A stretch of DNA of 50,988 bases from Rhodocyclaceae bacterium (GCA_013426785.1 JACDZI010000015.1:1-50988); one strand, 5' to 3'; counted from the stretch's first letter, positions 42,063 to 50,874 are shown. Translations and numbers: made by a program. Notes: a model not told the origin generated them from the letters alone.

Positions 42063-45000
42063 ACGCCCTCACCATCTTCGCCATCGGGCTCGGCACCGCC
42101 TTCCTGCTCGGCCTGCTGGGCGAACGCCAGAAGAGCCTCGGCTACATGCTGACGCTGGCAGCGCTGACCTTCATGAGCGCCGTATCCGCCAGCTGGCTGG
42201 TGGTGTTCGCCGCCACCGGGGCGGACAGCTTCGACATCTTCACGGCCGGCACCGCGCCACCCTTCGCCATCAACCTGCGCATGGGTCTGATTGAGGCGGC
42301 GTTAACGCTGCTGATCAACCTGACCGGCCTGTTCGCGGCCATGCACATGGGCGACGCCCTGCTGCGACTGGGCCAGCGAGCCATGGCAGTGCTGATCATC
42401 GCCATCATGGCCCTGTGCGGCATCGTGTTGACCCGCGACATCTTCAACCTGTTCGTCTTCTTCGAACTGATCGTCATCGCCACCGCCGGACTGGTGCTGC
42501 TCTCCGACGATGACAGCGCCCTCGCGGCCGGCTTCAAGTACCTGATCGTCTCGCAATTCATCTCCGCCCTGCTGCTGGTCGGCATCATCTTCGCCTACCA
42601 CGCCACCGGCACCCTCAACATCGACGGGATGGCCGAGGCGGCTGCGGCCATCGACCCGAGCGTGTCCGGCGCTTTCGCCATCGCCTTCTTCCTGATGTTC
42701 ATCGCCGTCGTCGCCGAGCTCAAGCCCTTCCCGGCCAATGGCTGGGCGCTCGACATGTACGAAGCCGCCCATCCCGGTTTCTCGGCGGTGTTCTCCGCCG
42801 CGTCGGGCACGGCCGCGCTCTATGCAGTCGACAAGCTGCTGCAGATCGGCGGCACGGACTGGTTGCCGGTCGCCACCGGCATCGGTATCGTCACCTTCGT
42901 CGGTGCCAACCTGCTGGCCCTGCCGCAGACCAACGACCGGCGCCTGCTCGGTTACTCCTCCATCGCCCAGACCGGCCTGATCCTCACCGTGCTCGGCCAG
43001 CAGGACATTTTCGGCGACGATTATTTCTTCATCGCCGGCGGCCTGCTGTTTGCCCATGCACTGGCCAAGGCCGGCCTCTACTGGTTGTCGGCTCTGGTCG
43101 CCGGCCGCACGCTGCCCGACTGGGCCGCCCTGCAGTCGCGGCCGCTACTGGTGTTCGCCTTCATCTCCTGCGTGGCCATGCTGTCTGGCCTGCCGCCTTT
43201 CCCCAGCTTCTACGCCAAGTGGGAACTGGCGCATCTCCTCGTCGCCGAAGGCCGCAGCGGCCTGCTGGCGCTGATCCTGTTCGGCGCACTGGTCGAAGCT
43301 GGCTACCTGTTCCGCTGGTTCGGCTACCTGATCAAGCGGGCGACACCGGCCGAGTCGATCGCCTGCCCGGCGCACCAGCTGCTGCCGATTGCCGCTGCCG
43401 TGCTGGGTGGCTGGGCGCTCGGTTTCGTCTGGGGCGAACTCTCCTCCAGCTACTTCGGCCGCACCAACCTGCTGCTGACCCTGCCGCTGTTCTTCGCGCT
43501 GACTTTCCTGCTGCTCGATTGGTTGCCGGCCTGGGTCAAGAACACGCTGGCCATCGGTGGCATGGTGGCCTTCTTCAGCCTGACCTATGCCGAATACGAT
43601 CCGCTGCGCCTGATCTTCGCGGTGATCTTCCTGATCGGCGGCGCCGTCACCCTGCTGGCGAGCTACCACGCCCATGGTCGCCGTATCGGCTTTTATCCGG
43701 CCGCGATGCTGATGTATGCCGGCATGATCATGCTGATCCGTGCCAGCGACAGCTTCGGCTTCTTCGCCGCCTGGGAACTGCTGACGGTCGGCTCCTACTT
43801 CCTGATCCTGCGTGGCAAGCATTCCGAGCCGCATGCGCTGTCCTACATCGTCTTCTCGCTGGGCGGCGCCTTCCTGATCCTCGCCGGCTTCGCACTGGCT
43901 GCCAGTGCCGTCCCGCCAGCGCCGACTTTTGAGATTGCGCAACTGGCCGACCTGGTGCAACCGGTTGCCCCGTGGGTGTTCCTGCTGCTCGCACTCGGCT
44001 TCATGACCAAGACGGCGGCCATCGGCGTGCATATCTGGCTACCCGGCGCCCATGCCGAAGCCGAAACCGACGTTTCACCGATGGTGTCGGGCATCCTGCT
44101 TAAAGCGGGTTTGTATGGCCTGTTCGTGCTGCTGATGAACATGGGCAAACAATCCCTGTATGGCGTCGAACTCACCTACGTCATGCTGTGGATCGGCGCC
44201 ATCACCGCCCTGCTCGGCAACCTGATGGCGATCTTCCAGGAAGACGCCAAGCGCCTGCTGGCCTACTCCTCTATCGGCCAGATGGGCTACGCGCTGTTCG
44301 GCTTGGCGCTGATGAACCACCTCGGCTGGCTGATGGCGCTGATGTTCGTCATCAACCACTACATCTACAAGTCGATGCTGTTCCTGTCGGTCGGTGGCGT
44401 GGCCAAGCGTACCGGCACGCGCGAGATGTTCAAGATGGGCGGCCTGATCACGCTAATGCCGCTGAGTTTCATCGCCACGCTGATCGGCATCATCGCCGTC
44501 TCGGGCGTACCGCCGCTATCCGGCTTCGGCGGCCGCTGGATCTTCTACAACGCCATCCTGACGGCCGACGCACGCCTGCCGATGGTGCTGATCTTCCTGT
44601 CCGGCCCGATCGCCTTCCTGTATCTGTTCCGCCTGATCCACACCATCTTCCTCGGCCAGTTGAAGGACGAGCATCGCCGCCTCAAGGAAGCGCCGTTCTG
44701 GATCATCCTGCCGCAGATGATCTATGTCGCACTATTGATGGTGGTCGCCGTGGTGCCGGGCATGGTGCTGCGCCATGTCGATGCCTACATCTCGCAATTC
44801 TTCCCCGATGGCGCACTGAACTGGGAAGGCAGCACCATCACCAGCCAGTTCGGTTACTGGAACCCGGTCGCCATCATGATCATCGTCGGCGTTATCTTCA
44901 TGCTGCTGTTCGGCTGGCTGCTGTTTGTCAATCGGCGCGCCCAGAAGGTCAAGCAGTTCAACTTCGTCTTTTCGGCCGAACGGCCGTTCCGCCCCGAGAC

Positions 45001-45214
45001 CACCCACTTCGCCTGGAACTTCTTCGCGCCCTACCGCAAGGCGATGGGCTTTCTGGTCCAGCCCTTCGTCACGCGCTTCTGGGCCGCGGTGACCGACCTG
45101 CTGCACACGGCCGCCGACATCACGCGCCGGTTGTACAACGGCAACGGCCAGACCTACGCCTTCCACTTCCTGCTGTTCGTGGTGGCCGTGTTCACTTTCA
45201 GGATGGGAATGTAG
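42059..45214 (+). CDS. Double antiporter subunit: two NuoM/MrpD-like modules in one protein
   Basis: The 1,051-residue product joins two complete proton/cation-translocating modules. In module 1 (about 1-500) the conserved glutamate is E136 (FFELIVIATAGL) and the later lysine is in HALAKAGLYWL. The central lysine is not seen: the segment reads FSAASGTAALYAV near 247. Module 2 (about 520-1050) has E573 (AAWELLTVGSY), K682 (GILLKAGLYGLFV) and NHYIYKSMLFLS. Separate H and H' subunits are known in archaeal MBX/MBS. Start GTG 42059 overlaps the mrpC-like stop. A dispersed repeat copy lies in a module 2 loop. Confidence 0.88.
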   Translation: MNALTIFAIGLGTAFLLGLLGERQKSLGYMLTLAALTFMSAVSASWLVVFAATGADSFDIFTAGTAPPFAINLRMGLIEAALTLLINLTGLFAAMHMGDALLRLGQRAMAVLIIAIMALCGIVLTRDIFNLFVFFELIVIATAGLVLLSDDDSALAAGFKYLIVSQFISALLLVGIIFAYHATGTLNIDGMAEAAAAIDPSVSGAFAIAFFLMFIAVVAELKPFPANGWALDMYEAAHPGFSAVFSAASGTAALYAVDKLLQIGGTDWLPVATGIGIVTFVGANLLALPQTNDRRLLGYSSIAQTGLILTVLGQQDIFGDDYFFIAGGLLFAHALAKAGLYWLSALVAGRTLPDWAALQSRPLLVFAFISCVAMLSGLPPFPSFYAKWELAHLLVAEGRSGLLALILFGALVEAGYLFRWFGYLIKRATPAESIACPAHQLLPIAAAVLGGWALGFVWGELSSSYFGRTNLLLTLPLFFALTFLLLDWLPAWVKNTLAIGGMVAFFSLTYAEYDPLRLIFAVIFLIGGAVTLLASYHAHGRRIGFYPAAMLMYAGMIMLIRASDSFGFFAAWELLTVGSYFLILRGKHSEPHALSYIVFSLGGAFLILAGFALAASAVPPAPTFEIAQLADLVQPVAPWVFLLLALGFMTKTAAIGVHIWLPGAHAEAETDVSPMVSGILLKAGLYGLFVLLMNMGKQSLYGVELTYVMLWIGAITALLGNLMAIFQEDAKRLLAYSSIGQMGYALFGLALMNHLGWLMALMFVINHYIYKSMLFLSVGGVAKRTGTREMFKMGGLITLMPLSFIATLIGIIAVSGVPPLSGFGGRWIFYNAILTADARLPMVLIFLSGPIAFLYLFRLIHTIFLGQLKDEHRRLKEAPFWIILPQMIYVALLMVVAVVPGMVLRHVDAYISQFFPDGALNWEGSTITSQFGYWNPVAIMIIVGVIFMLLFGWLLFVNRRAQKVKQFNFVFSAERPFRPETTHFAWNFFAPYRKAMGFLVQPFVTRFWAAVTDLLHTAADITRRLYNGNGQTYAFHFLLFVVAVFTFRMGM
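43907..43929 (-). repeat. Dispersed repeat copy inside the double antiporter gene
   Basis: Exact consensus on the minus strand, read by the gene as AVPPAPTF (about residues 617-624), in a loop between membrane helices of module 2. Confidence 0.9.
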
Positions 45215-46120
45215 ATGGACTTCGACTGGATGAAGATCCCCTATGCCTTCCTGACGGTGTTCATCGTTGTCAACTACGGCTTCCTGATGACGGCGCTGAT
45301 CCAGAAGATCGGCGCGCGCGTCGGCCGCCGCTATGGCATCCCGATCTGGCAGAACTACCTCGACATGATCAAGAACTACGGCCTAAGGAGTTCGATCACG
45401 CATGGCGCGATGTTCTACCTCGGCCCGGTGTTCCGCTTGTCGGGCGGCGTCGGCCTGCTGCTGTTCGTGCCGTCGATCTATGGCTCTTACATGTTCTCCA
45501 ACCTGTCGTTTGCCGGCGACCTGATCCTCGCGCTCTACTTCGTGTTCTTCGGCACGCTGGGCATGGCGCTGGGCGCGGCGGAAAGCGGCCATCCGCACGC
45601 CGCCATCGGCATTACGCGCGGCCTGTCGCAGGTGAGCATGGCCGAACTGCCGTTCGGCCTGGCGGTGTTCTCGGTGGCGCTGCAATACCAGACGCTGTCG
45701 GTCACCGACATCGTCGCCGCGCAGCAGGGCGGCATGCTGACTTGGACGCTGTTCACCAACCCGCTGGCGGTGTCTGCGGCGATGCTGTCCTTCCTCGGCT
45801 CGATGATGCGCCCGCCCTTCGACGTGGTGATCGCCCCGCAGGAAATCCCCATCGGCCCGCCCACCGAGTACCACTCCTCGTATCTTGCGCTGATGCAGAC
45901 CAACCGGGTGATCTTCCCGGTGGCTAAGATCGTCATCTACATGAACCTGTTCTTCGGCGGCGCGACCAGCTGGCCGGAGTTCTTTCTCAAGGTGTTCCTG
46001 ATCTATATGTGGTCGGCCTTCGTTGGCGTGGTGTTCCCGCGCTTCCGCGTCGAGCAGTCGATCCGCTGGTTCCTCGTCTGGGCGGTACCGCTCGGCGTGC
46101 TTTCGATCATGGTGGTGTAA
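45215..46120 (+). CDS. NuoH/MbhM-like membrane subunit
   Basis: The 301-residue product has about eight membrane helices and the family segments GAAESGHPHAAIGITRGLSQVSMAELPFGLAV and RPPFDVVIAPQEIPIGPPTEY, where acidic residues of the ion/quinone path lie. In complex I and group 4 hydrogenases this subunit links the peripheral arm to the antiporter arm. It starts directly at the end of the double antiporter gene. Confidence 0.88.
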   Translation: MDFDWMKIPYAFLTVFIVVNYGFLMTALIQKIGARVGRRYGIPIWQNYLDMIKNYGLRSSITHGAMFYLGPVFRLSGGVGLLLFVPSIYGSYMFSNLSFAGDLILALYFVFFGTLGMALGAAESGHPHAAIGITRGLSQVSMAELPFGLAVFSVALQYQTLSVTDIVAAQQGGMLTWTLFTNPLAVSAAMLSFLGSMMRPPFDVVIAPQEIPIGPPTEYHSSYLALMQTNRVIFPVAKIVIYMNLFFGGATSWPEFFLKVFLIYMWSAFVGVVFPRFRVEQSIRWFLVWAVPLGVLSIMVV

Positions 46121-46124
46121 GAGA

Positions 46125-46772
46125 ATGACGATGAAACCGGAACTGATGAAGCGCATGGTGAAAGGCCCGGACGGCGTCGAGTTCGAGGTCGAGCCGCTGC
46201 GCGACTACTTCTGCGAGGTGCCGCCGACGGTAATGCCGGCCGCCTACATCAAGATCGTCGAAGACCTGTTCAACTGGGCGCGGGCCGAATCGATCTGGAT
46301 TCTCGGCTTCGGCACCGGCTGCGGCGCCATCGAGATGCGCCCGCTGATGACGCCGCGCTTCGATGCCTATCGCTACGGCGTGCAGTGGCGGCCGACGCCG
46401 CGCCAGGCCAACCTGTTCATCATCTCCGGCTACCTGTCGACCAAAACCTTGAAACGGGCGATTCGCGCCTACGAGCAGATGCAGAACCCGAAGTATGTGA
46501 TCGGCCTCGGCTCCTGCACCATCAACGGCGGCATGTACTGGGATTCGTACAACACCATCAAGCGGCTCGACGACTACCTGCCGGTCGACCTCTACATCGC
46601 CGGCTGCATGCCGCGTCCCGAAGCGCTGCTGGCCGGCTTCATGGACCTCAAGAAGATCATCCGCGCCGGCAAGGGCGAAGGCGCCAACCAGTATGCGGAG
46701 AACTTCGCCTGGTACAAGGAAAATCAGAAACGCGTGATCCACGACTGGGACATGCCGGATTACAACTGGTGA
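46125..46772 (+). CDS. NuoB/MbhJ-like subunit with an altered cluster motif
   Basis: The 215-residue product belongs to the NuoB/hydrogenase small-subunit family and should hold the Fe-S cluster nearest the active site. Family members have four cysteine ligands. Here I see C66 in GFGTGCGAIEM, C131 in GLGSCTINGG and C161 in AGCMPRPEAL. The residue after C66, a cysteine in NuoB (CCxxE) and in hydrogenases (CxxCxxE), is glycine. ATG 46125 is used; another ATG follows two codons later. It lies between the NuoH- and NuoC-like genes. Confidence 0.87.
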   Translation: MTMKPELMKRMVKGPDGVEFEVEPLRDYFCEVPPTVMPAAYIKIVEDLFNWARAESIWILGFGTGCGAIEMRPLMTPRFDAYRYGVQWRPTPRQANLFIISGYLSTKTLKRAIRAYEQMQNPKYVIGLGSCTINGGMYWDSYNTIKRLDDYLPVDLYIAGCMPRPEALLAGFMDLKKIIRAGKGEGANQYAENFAWYKENQKRVIHDWDMPDYNW

Positions 46773-46785
46773 TGAGCAACTGGTA

Positions 46786-47346
46786 ATGACAATGCGTGAA
46801 CTGTATGACCGCACAAAGGCCCTCTTCCCGCTTGGCGAGCTGATCGAGCAGCGCTCAGGTGGCAATAATGATCTGGTCTTCGTCACCGTGCCGGCCGCGC
46901 ATCTGCGCGCGACCATCCTGCACCTGCGCGACAAGGAAGGCTTCAGCCACCTCGTGCTGCTCACCGCCGTCGATTGGCTGGAGGAAGGACAGTTTCAGCT
47001 CACCTACCTGCTCAACAACCGCCAGCAGGCCTATGACCTCGGCCTGCGCGTGATGATTTCGCGTGACAGCGCAACGATGGAAAGCATCCACGACGTCTGG
47101 CCGACGGCGGCGACCTACCAGCGCGAACTGCGCGAGATGTTCGGCATCGATTTCCCCGGCAGCCCGCGCATCGAGGAAGAATTCATCCTCGAAGGCTGGA
47201 ACGATATCCCGCCCTACCGGCGCGATTTCGATACGCTGAAATACGCCCAGGAGAAATTCAGCGAACGTCCCGGCCGCAAAACGCACGATCCGGAAACGCA
47301 CATGCGACAGCAACTGTATCCCGACATGAGTCCGACCGGGAAATGA
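46786..47346 (+). CDS. NuoC/MbhK-like subunit
   Basis: The 186-residue product is a 30-kDa-type subunit, with HLVLLTAVDWLEEGQFQLTYLL and the signature YQRELREMFGIDFPGSP. It normally docks the NuoD-like subunit. The C-terminus ends in a polar tail. Its stop overlaps the NuoD-like start (ATGA). Confidence 0.88.
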   Translation: MTMRELYDRTKALFPLGELIEQRSGGNNDLVFVTVPAAHLRATILHLRDKEGFSHLVLLTAVDWLEEGQFQLTYLLNNRQQAYDLGLRVMISRDSATMESIHDVWPTAATYQRELREMFGIDFPGSPRIEEEFILEGWNDIPPYRRDFDTLKYAQEKFSERPGRKTHDPETHMRQQLYPDMSPTGK

Positions 47347-48530
47347 CGATGTACCAACCCTTCCCACCCGACCGCAGCCAGTATCCGGCCAAAAAGGCCG
47401 ACGGCACGCTCGACATCGACCTGACGTCGGGCAAGTACCTCAAGCTCTGGCAAGGCCCGAACCACCCCGGCATCACCGGCAACATGTCGGTCGAGCTGAC
47501 CGTCTGCGGCGACGAGGTGGTCGAAGGCAAGACGCACGTCGGCTACCTGCACCGCGGCTTCGAGAAACTCATGGAGCGCCGCACCTTCATCCAGTGCTTC
47601 CCCATCGTCTGCCGCATCTGCGTGCCCGAACCGGACTTCAACGAATACTGCTACGCGGCGGCGGTCGAAGAACTCGCCGGCATCCAGGCCCCCGAACGGG
47701 CCCACTGGATCCGCACCCTGATCCTCGAAATGGGGCGCATCAACAGCTACATGATGTACCTCGGCGGCCAGGCCGGTTCGCTCGGCCAGGGCGTGATCGG
47801 CCAATGGACCACCTACGTGCGCGACCTGATGCTCGACCGCTTCGAGGAACTGACCGGCGCGCGGATTTATCACATGTTCATCCTGCCCGGCGGCGTGCGC
47901 GACGGCCTTCCCGACGGCTTCGCCGGGCGCATGGAGGAAACCCTGCGCGAAATCGAAAGCATCCTGAAGGATGTCTATGACGTGATGTTCTGCAACGCGG
48001 TGTTCAAGGCGCGCACGGTCGGCATGGGCGTCATCGACCCCGCCTGGCTGGACGAATACGGCGTCACCGGCCCCAACGCCCGCGCCGCCGGCGTGGCGAA
48101 GGACATGCGCAAGGACCACCCCTACCTCGTCTATCCCGAGCTCGCTTTCGAACCAGTCACGGGCAAGGATTCCGACATCTACACGCGCGCCGACGTGCGC
48201 CGCCGCGACGTGCTGGTATCGGTGGACCTGATCCGTCAGATCATGGCGAAGATGCCCATGGACGGCCCGCTGATGTGTGCGGTACCCAACGTGCTGCACT
48301 GGAAGATTCCGCGCGGCGAAACCTACATCCGTGGCGAATGCTCGCGCGGCGAATACGGCTACTACCTCGTCACCGACGGCTCCGGCTACCCGCGCCGCGT
48401 CAATGTGCGCGGTCCGAGCTACACGCACGCCATGGCGCTGCTGGAGCGCATGATCGTCAATATCAGCATTTCGGACGTCGCCGCGCTGATGGTGTCGCTG
48501 CACACCTACCCCCCCGAAATAGAAAGATGA
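47343..48530 (+). CDS. NuoD/MbhL-like subunit without a full NiFe site
   Basis: The 395-residue product is the catalytic-type 49-kDa/hydrogenase large-subunit homologue, with GPNHPGITGNMSVELTVCGD and VGYLHRGFEKLMERR. In NiFe hydrogenases four cysteines in two CxxC motifs bind the metals. The N-terminal place reads IVCRICVPEP (C90, C93), so the first pair survives but its following histidine is gone. The C-terminal place reads ISDVAALMVSLHTYPPE, without cysteine. It is therefore unlikely to be a hydrogenase. It resembles Ehr or MBX/MBS-type relatives. Start ATG 47343 or 47349. Confidence 0.87.
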   Translation: MTMYQPFPPDRSQYPAKKADGTLDIDLTSGKYLKLWQGPNHPGITGNMSVELTVCGDEVVEGKTHVGYLHRGFEKLMERRTFIQCFPIVCRICVPEPDFNEYCYAAAVEELAGIQAPERAHWIRTLILEMGRINSYMMYLGGQAGSLGQGVIGQWTTYVRDLMLDRFEELTGARIYHMFILPGGVRDGLPDGFAGRMEETLREIESILKDVYDVMFCNAVFKARTVGMGVIDPAWLDEYGVTGPNARAAGVAKDMRKDHPYLVYPELAFEPVTGKDSDIYTRADVRRRDVLVSVDLIRQIMAKMPMDGPLMCAVPNVLHWKIPRGETYIRGECSRGEYGYYLVTDGSGYPRRVNVRGPSYTHAMALLERMIVNISISDVAALMVSLHTYPPEIER

Positions 48531-48537
48531 GCGAGCG

Positions 48538-50337
48538 ATGAGCATCAAGGACGTTCTCTCTCCCTTCACCGCCTGGAAGAACCTGTTCCGCGATCCAGTC
48601 AGCATCCGCGACCCGCTCAACCGCGCGGCCGCGCCGCGCTACCGCGGCTTCCACCAGAACGATGTCGCGCAGTGCATCGGCTGCGGCACCTGCGAGGATA
48701 TCTGCCAGAACGGCGCCATCGACATGGTGCCGGTTGAGGGCATCGCCACCAAGCAGGGCGATTCCGGCCTCCGCCCGCGCATCGACTACGGTCGCTGTTG
48801 CTGGTGCGCGCTGTGCGTCGATGTCTGCATGACGCATTCGCTGTCCATGTCCAACGTCTACACCTGGGTGGATGGCGACCCGGATGCCTTCCGCTTCACA
48901 CCCGGTGTCGACAAGAAACCCTGGGACGACGCGGCGCTCGGCTATCGCCGGCCGGAAGAACACCGGCTGACCGGCCGCGTGCGCGCGCCCATGGGCGAAA
49001 TCGAACCCGCGGAGCGCATCGACTCCTTCGCAGAAATCGTGGACGGCTACGATGTGGCAGAGGCGCAGTTCGAAGCCGACCGCTGCGTCAGCTGCGGCCT
49101 GTGCGTCGCCACCTGCCCGACGCACATGGCGATCCCGCAGTACATCAAGGCGATCCGTGACGGCGACTACGATCTCGGCGTCAGCCTTCTCTACGAATCT
49201 AATCCGTTCTCCGGCATCTGCGGGCGCGTATGCACCCACAAGTGCGAGACCACCTGCGCTACACGCCACGAGGGTGAACCGATTGCGATCAGGTGGCTCA
49301 AGCGCCACATCATGGACCAGGTCTCGGTCGACCAAATCAAGCGTGTACTTGTAAAACCCACCGCGCCGACCGGCAGGAAGGTGGCGATCGTCGGCGCCGG
49401 CCCGGCCGGCCTGACCGCCGCCTTCGACCTGGCAAAACAGGGCCATCAGGTCACCGTCTATGAAGCGCTCGACCAGCCGGGCGGCATGACGCGCTGGGGT
49501 ATTCCCGAATACCGCCTGCCCTACGACATCATCGACCAGGATGTGGACATCATCCGCTCGGTCGGGGTCGACATCCGCTGCAATGCGCGCATCGGCACCG
49601 ACATCACACTCGACCAGCTCAAGGCCGACCACGACGCCGTGCTGCTGGGCCTCGGCCTGCAACTCGGCCGTGCCACGCGCATTCCCGGCAGCGAGCATGC
49701 GGATGTGAGGAAAGCGGTCGACCTGCTGCGGCTGGCCACGGCCGGCGAACCAATTGCTGGCGGCACGCCGCGTGAGGTAGTAGTCATCGGCGGTGGCAAC
49801 GTAGCGATGGACATCGCCCGCACGCTGGCGAGATTGCAGCAGCAGGCCTACGGCGAGGTCAAGGTCATCCTGACGGCGCTGGAAGACCGCGCCCACTTCC
49901 TGGCCGATCCTGAAGAAATCAAGGAGGCCGGCGAGGAAGGTGTGATCATCCTCGACGCGCGGGGCCCGCAGCAGGTCGTCGTCGAGAACGGTAGCGTGAC
50001 CGGCCTGAAGACCTGGCGCGTCAAGGCCATCTTCGATGAGCAGGGCCGCTTCGCCCCGAGCTACGACGAGGCCGACGCGCAGTTCCACCCCGGCAGCATG
50101 GTGGTCGAGGCCATTGGCCAGATGACCGACGCTTCCCTGCTGGGCGATGCCATGACCGAGCAGCTCGCCTGGCAGCGCGGGCGCCTGCAGGTCGATGTCG
50201 GCGGGCGCACCAGCGCAAGCTGGTTATGGGCGGCCGGCGACATGGTGCGCGGCCCGGATGTCGTGTCGGCCGTCGCCGATGGCCATCGCGTTGCGGCAAG
50301 CATTCATGCTGCGCTTCAAGAAGGGATCGCTAAATGA
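48538..50337 (+). CDS. NuoI-like ferredoxin fused to a GltD/NfnB-type NAD(P)H oxidoreductase
   Basis: The 599-residue product has three parts. A NuoI-like part has two 4Fe-4S motifs (C46, C49, C52, C56 and C87, C90, C93, C97). A GltD-type N-terminal Fe-S domain has C183, C186, C189, C193 plus CGRVCTHKCETTC. A flavin domain has the FAD motif GAGPAG near 286 and the NAD(P)H motif GGGNVAMD near 418. GltD and NfnB use this last unit to move electrons between NADPH and Fe-S centres. Here it would replace the NuoEFG input module. The gene starts 7 bases after the NuoD-like stop. Confidence 0.9.
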   Translation: MSIKDVLSPFTAWKNLFRDPVSIRDPLNRAAAPRYRGFHQNDVAQCIGCGTCEDICQNGAIDMVPVEGIATKQGDSGLRPRIDYGRCCWCALCVDVCMTHSLSMSNVYTWVDGDPDAFRFTPGVDKKPWDDAALGYRRPEEHRLTGRVRAPMGEIEPAERIDSFAEIVDGYDVAEAQFEADRCVSCGLCVATCPTHMAIPQYIKAIRDGDYDLGVSLLYESNPFSGICGRVCTHKCETTCATRHEGEPIAIRWLKRHIMDQVSVDQIKRVLVKPTAPTGRKVAIVGAGPAGLTAAFDLAKQGHQVTVYEALDQPGGMTRWGIPEYRLPYDIIDQDVDIIRSVGVDIRCNARIGTDITLDQLKADHDAVLLGLGLQLGRATRIPGSEHADVRKAVDLLRLATAGEPIAGGTPREVVVIGGGNVAMDIARTLARLQQQAYGEVKVILTALEDRAHFLADPEEIKEAGEEGVIILDARGPQQVVVENGSVTGLKTWRVKAIFDEQGRFAPSYDEADAQFHPGSMVVEAIGQMTDASLLGDAMTEQLAWQRGRLQVDVGGRTSASWLWAAGDMVRGPDVVSAVADGHRVAASIHAALQEGIAK

Positions 50338-50837
50338 CTGAAGGAACCCATGGTATCGAGCGGCTGCGCGACAAGACTTCGCTCAAGGAAGTCCTCGAGG
50401 TCGCCACTCATTTCGAGGAAAGTGCGCGCGACTTCTACACCGTGCTGATCCCGAAGGTGAGCAAGCGCATCCGCTATCTGGTCGAGGAACTGGCGACCGA
50501 AGAGCAGGCGCACTTCGACCTGTTCAGCGCCTTGGCGCAGCGTGCCGACATCGCCGCGCAGGTCAGGGAAGAAATTCAGCGGACGGCCAGCGACAGCAGG
50601 TTTTCCGATTGCATCCACCTGCCCGACCTCGGCGACCAGCCCGACGACCAGGCGGTGCTGCAATACGCGATGGGCCGTGAACATGCGGCGATGACGCACT
50701 ACGGAGAATTGGCCAATACCGCACCGGCCGGACCGATCCGCGATCTGTTTGCCTACCTGGCGAGCGAAGAAACCCGGCACAAACTGGAACTGGAAAAGCT
50801 CTACTACGAGACCATCCACCGCGGCGGCGGGGTGTAA
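50334..50837 (+). CDS. Ferritin-like diiron protein (rubrerythrin type, no rubredoxin domain)
   Basis: The 167-residue four-helix protein has the diiron ligand pattern: FEESARDFY near residue 27, ATEEQAHFDLF near 55, GREHAAMTHY near 117 and SEETRHKLELE near 146. No rubredoxin cysteines are seen. Such proteins often reduce peroxide or remove oxygen. The ATG overlaps the stop of the NuoI-GltD fusion (ATGA), so it belongs to the same operon and could protect an oxygen-sensitive complex. Confidence 0.85.
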   Translation: MTEGTHGIERLRDKTSLKEVLEVATHFEESARDFYTVLIPKVSKRIRYLVEELATEEQAHFDLFSALAQRADIAAQVREEIQRTASDSRFSDCIHLPDLGDQPDDQAVLQYAMGREHAAMTHYGELANTAPAGPIRDLFAYLASEETRHKLELEKLYYETIHRGGGV

Positions 50838-50849
50838 TCAAGCACTGAC

Positions 50850-50872
50850 AAAGCCGGCGCTGGCGGGACGAC
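50850..50872 (+). repeat. Dispersed repeat copy at the operon end
   Basis: Two differences from consensus (GCCGG near the start and ACGAC at the end). It lies between the ferritin-like gene and the toxin remnant. Confidence 0.75.
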
Positions 50873-50874
50873 GT

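Noticed and set aside
39687-50337. Group 4 NiFe hydrogenase
   Set aside because: The NuoD-like protein lacks the C-terminal CxxC and the histidine after the N-terminal CxxC, so a NiFe centre is unlikely. No hydrogenase maturation genes are seen.
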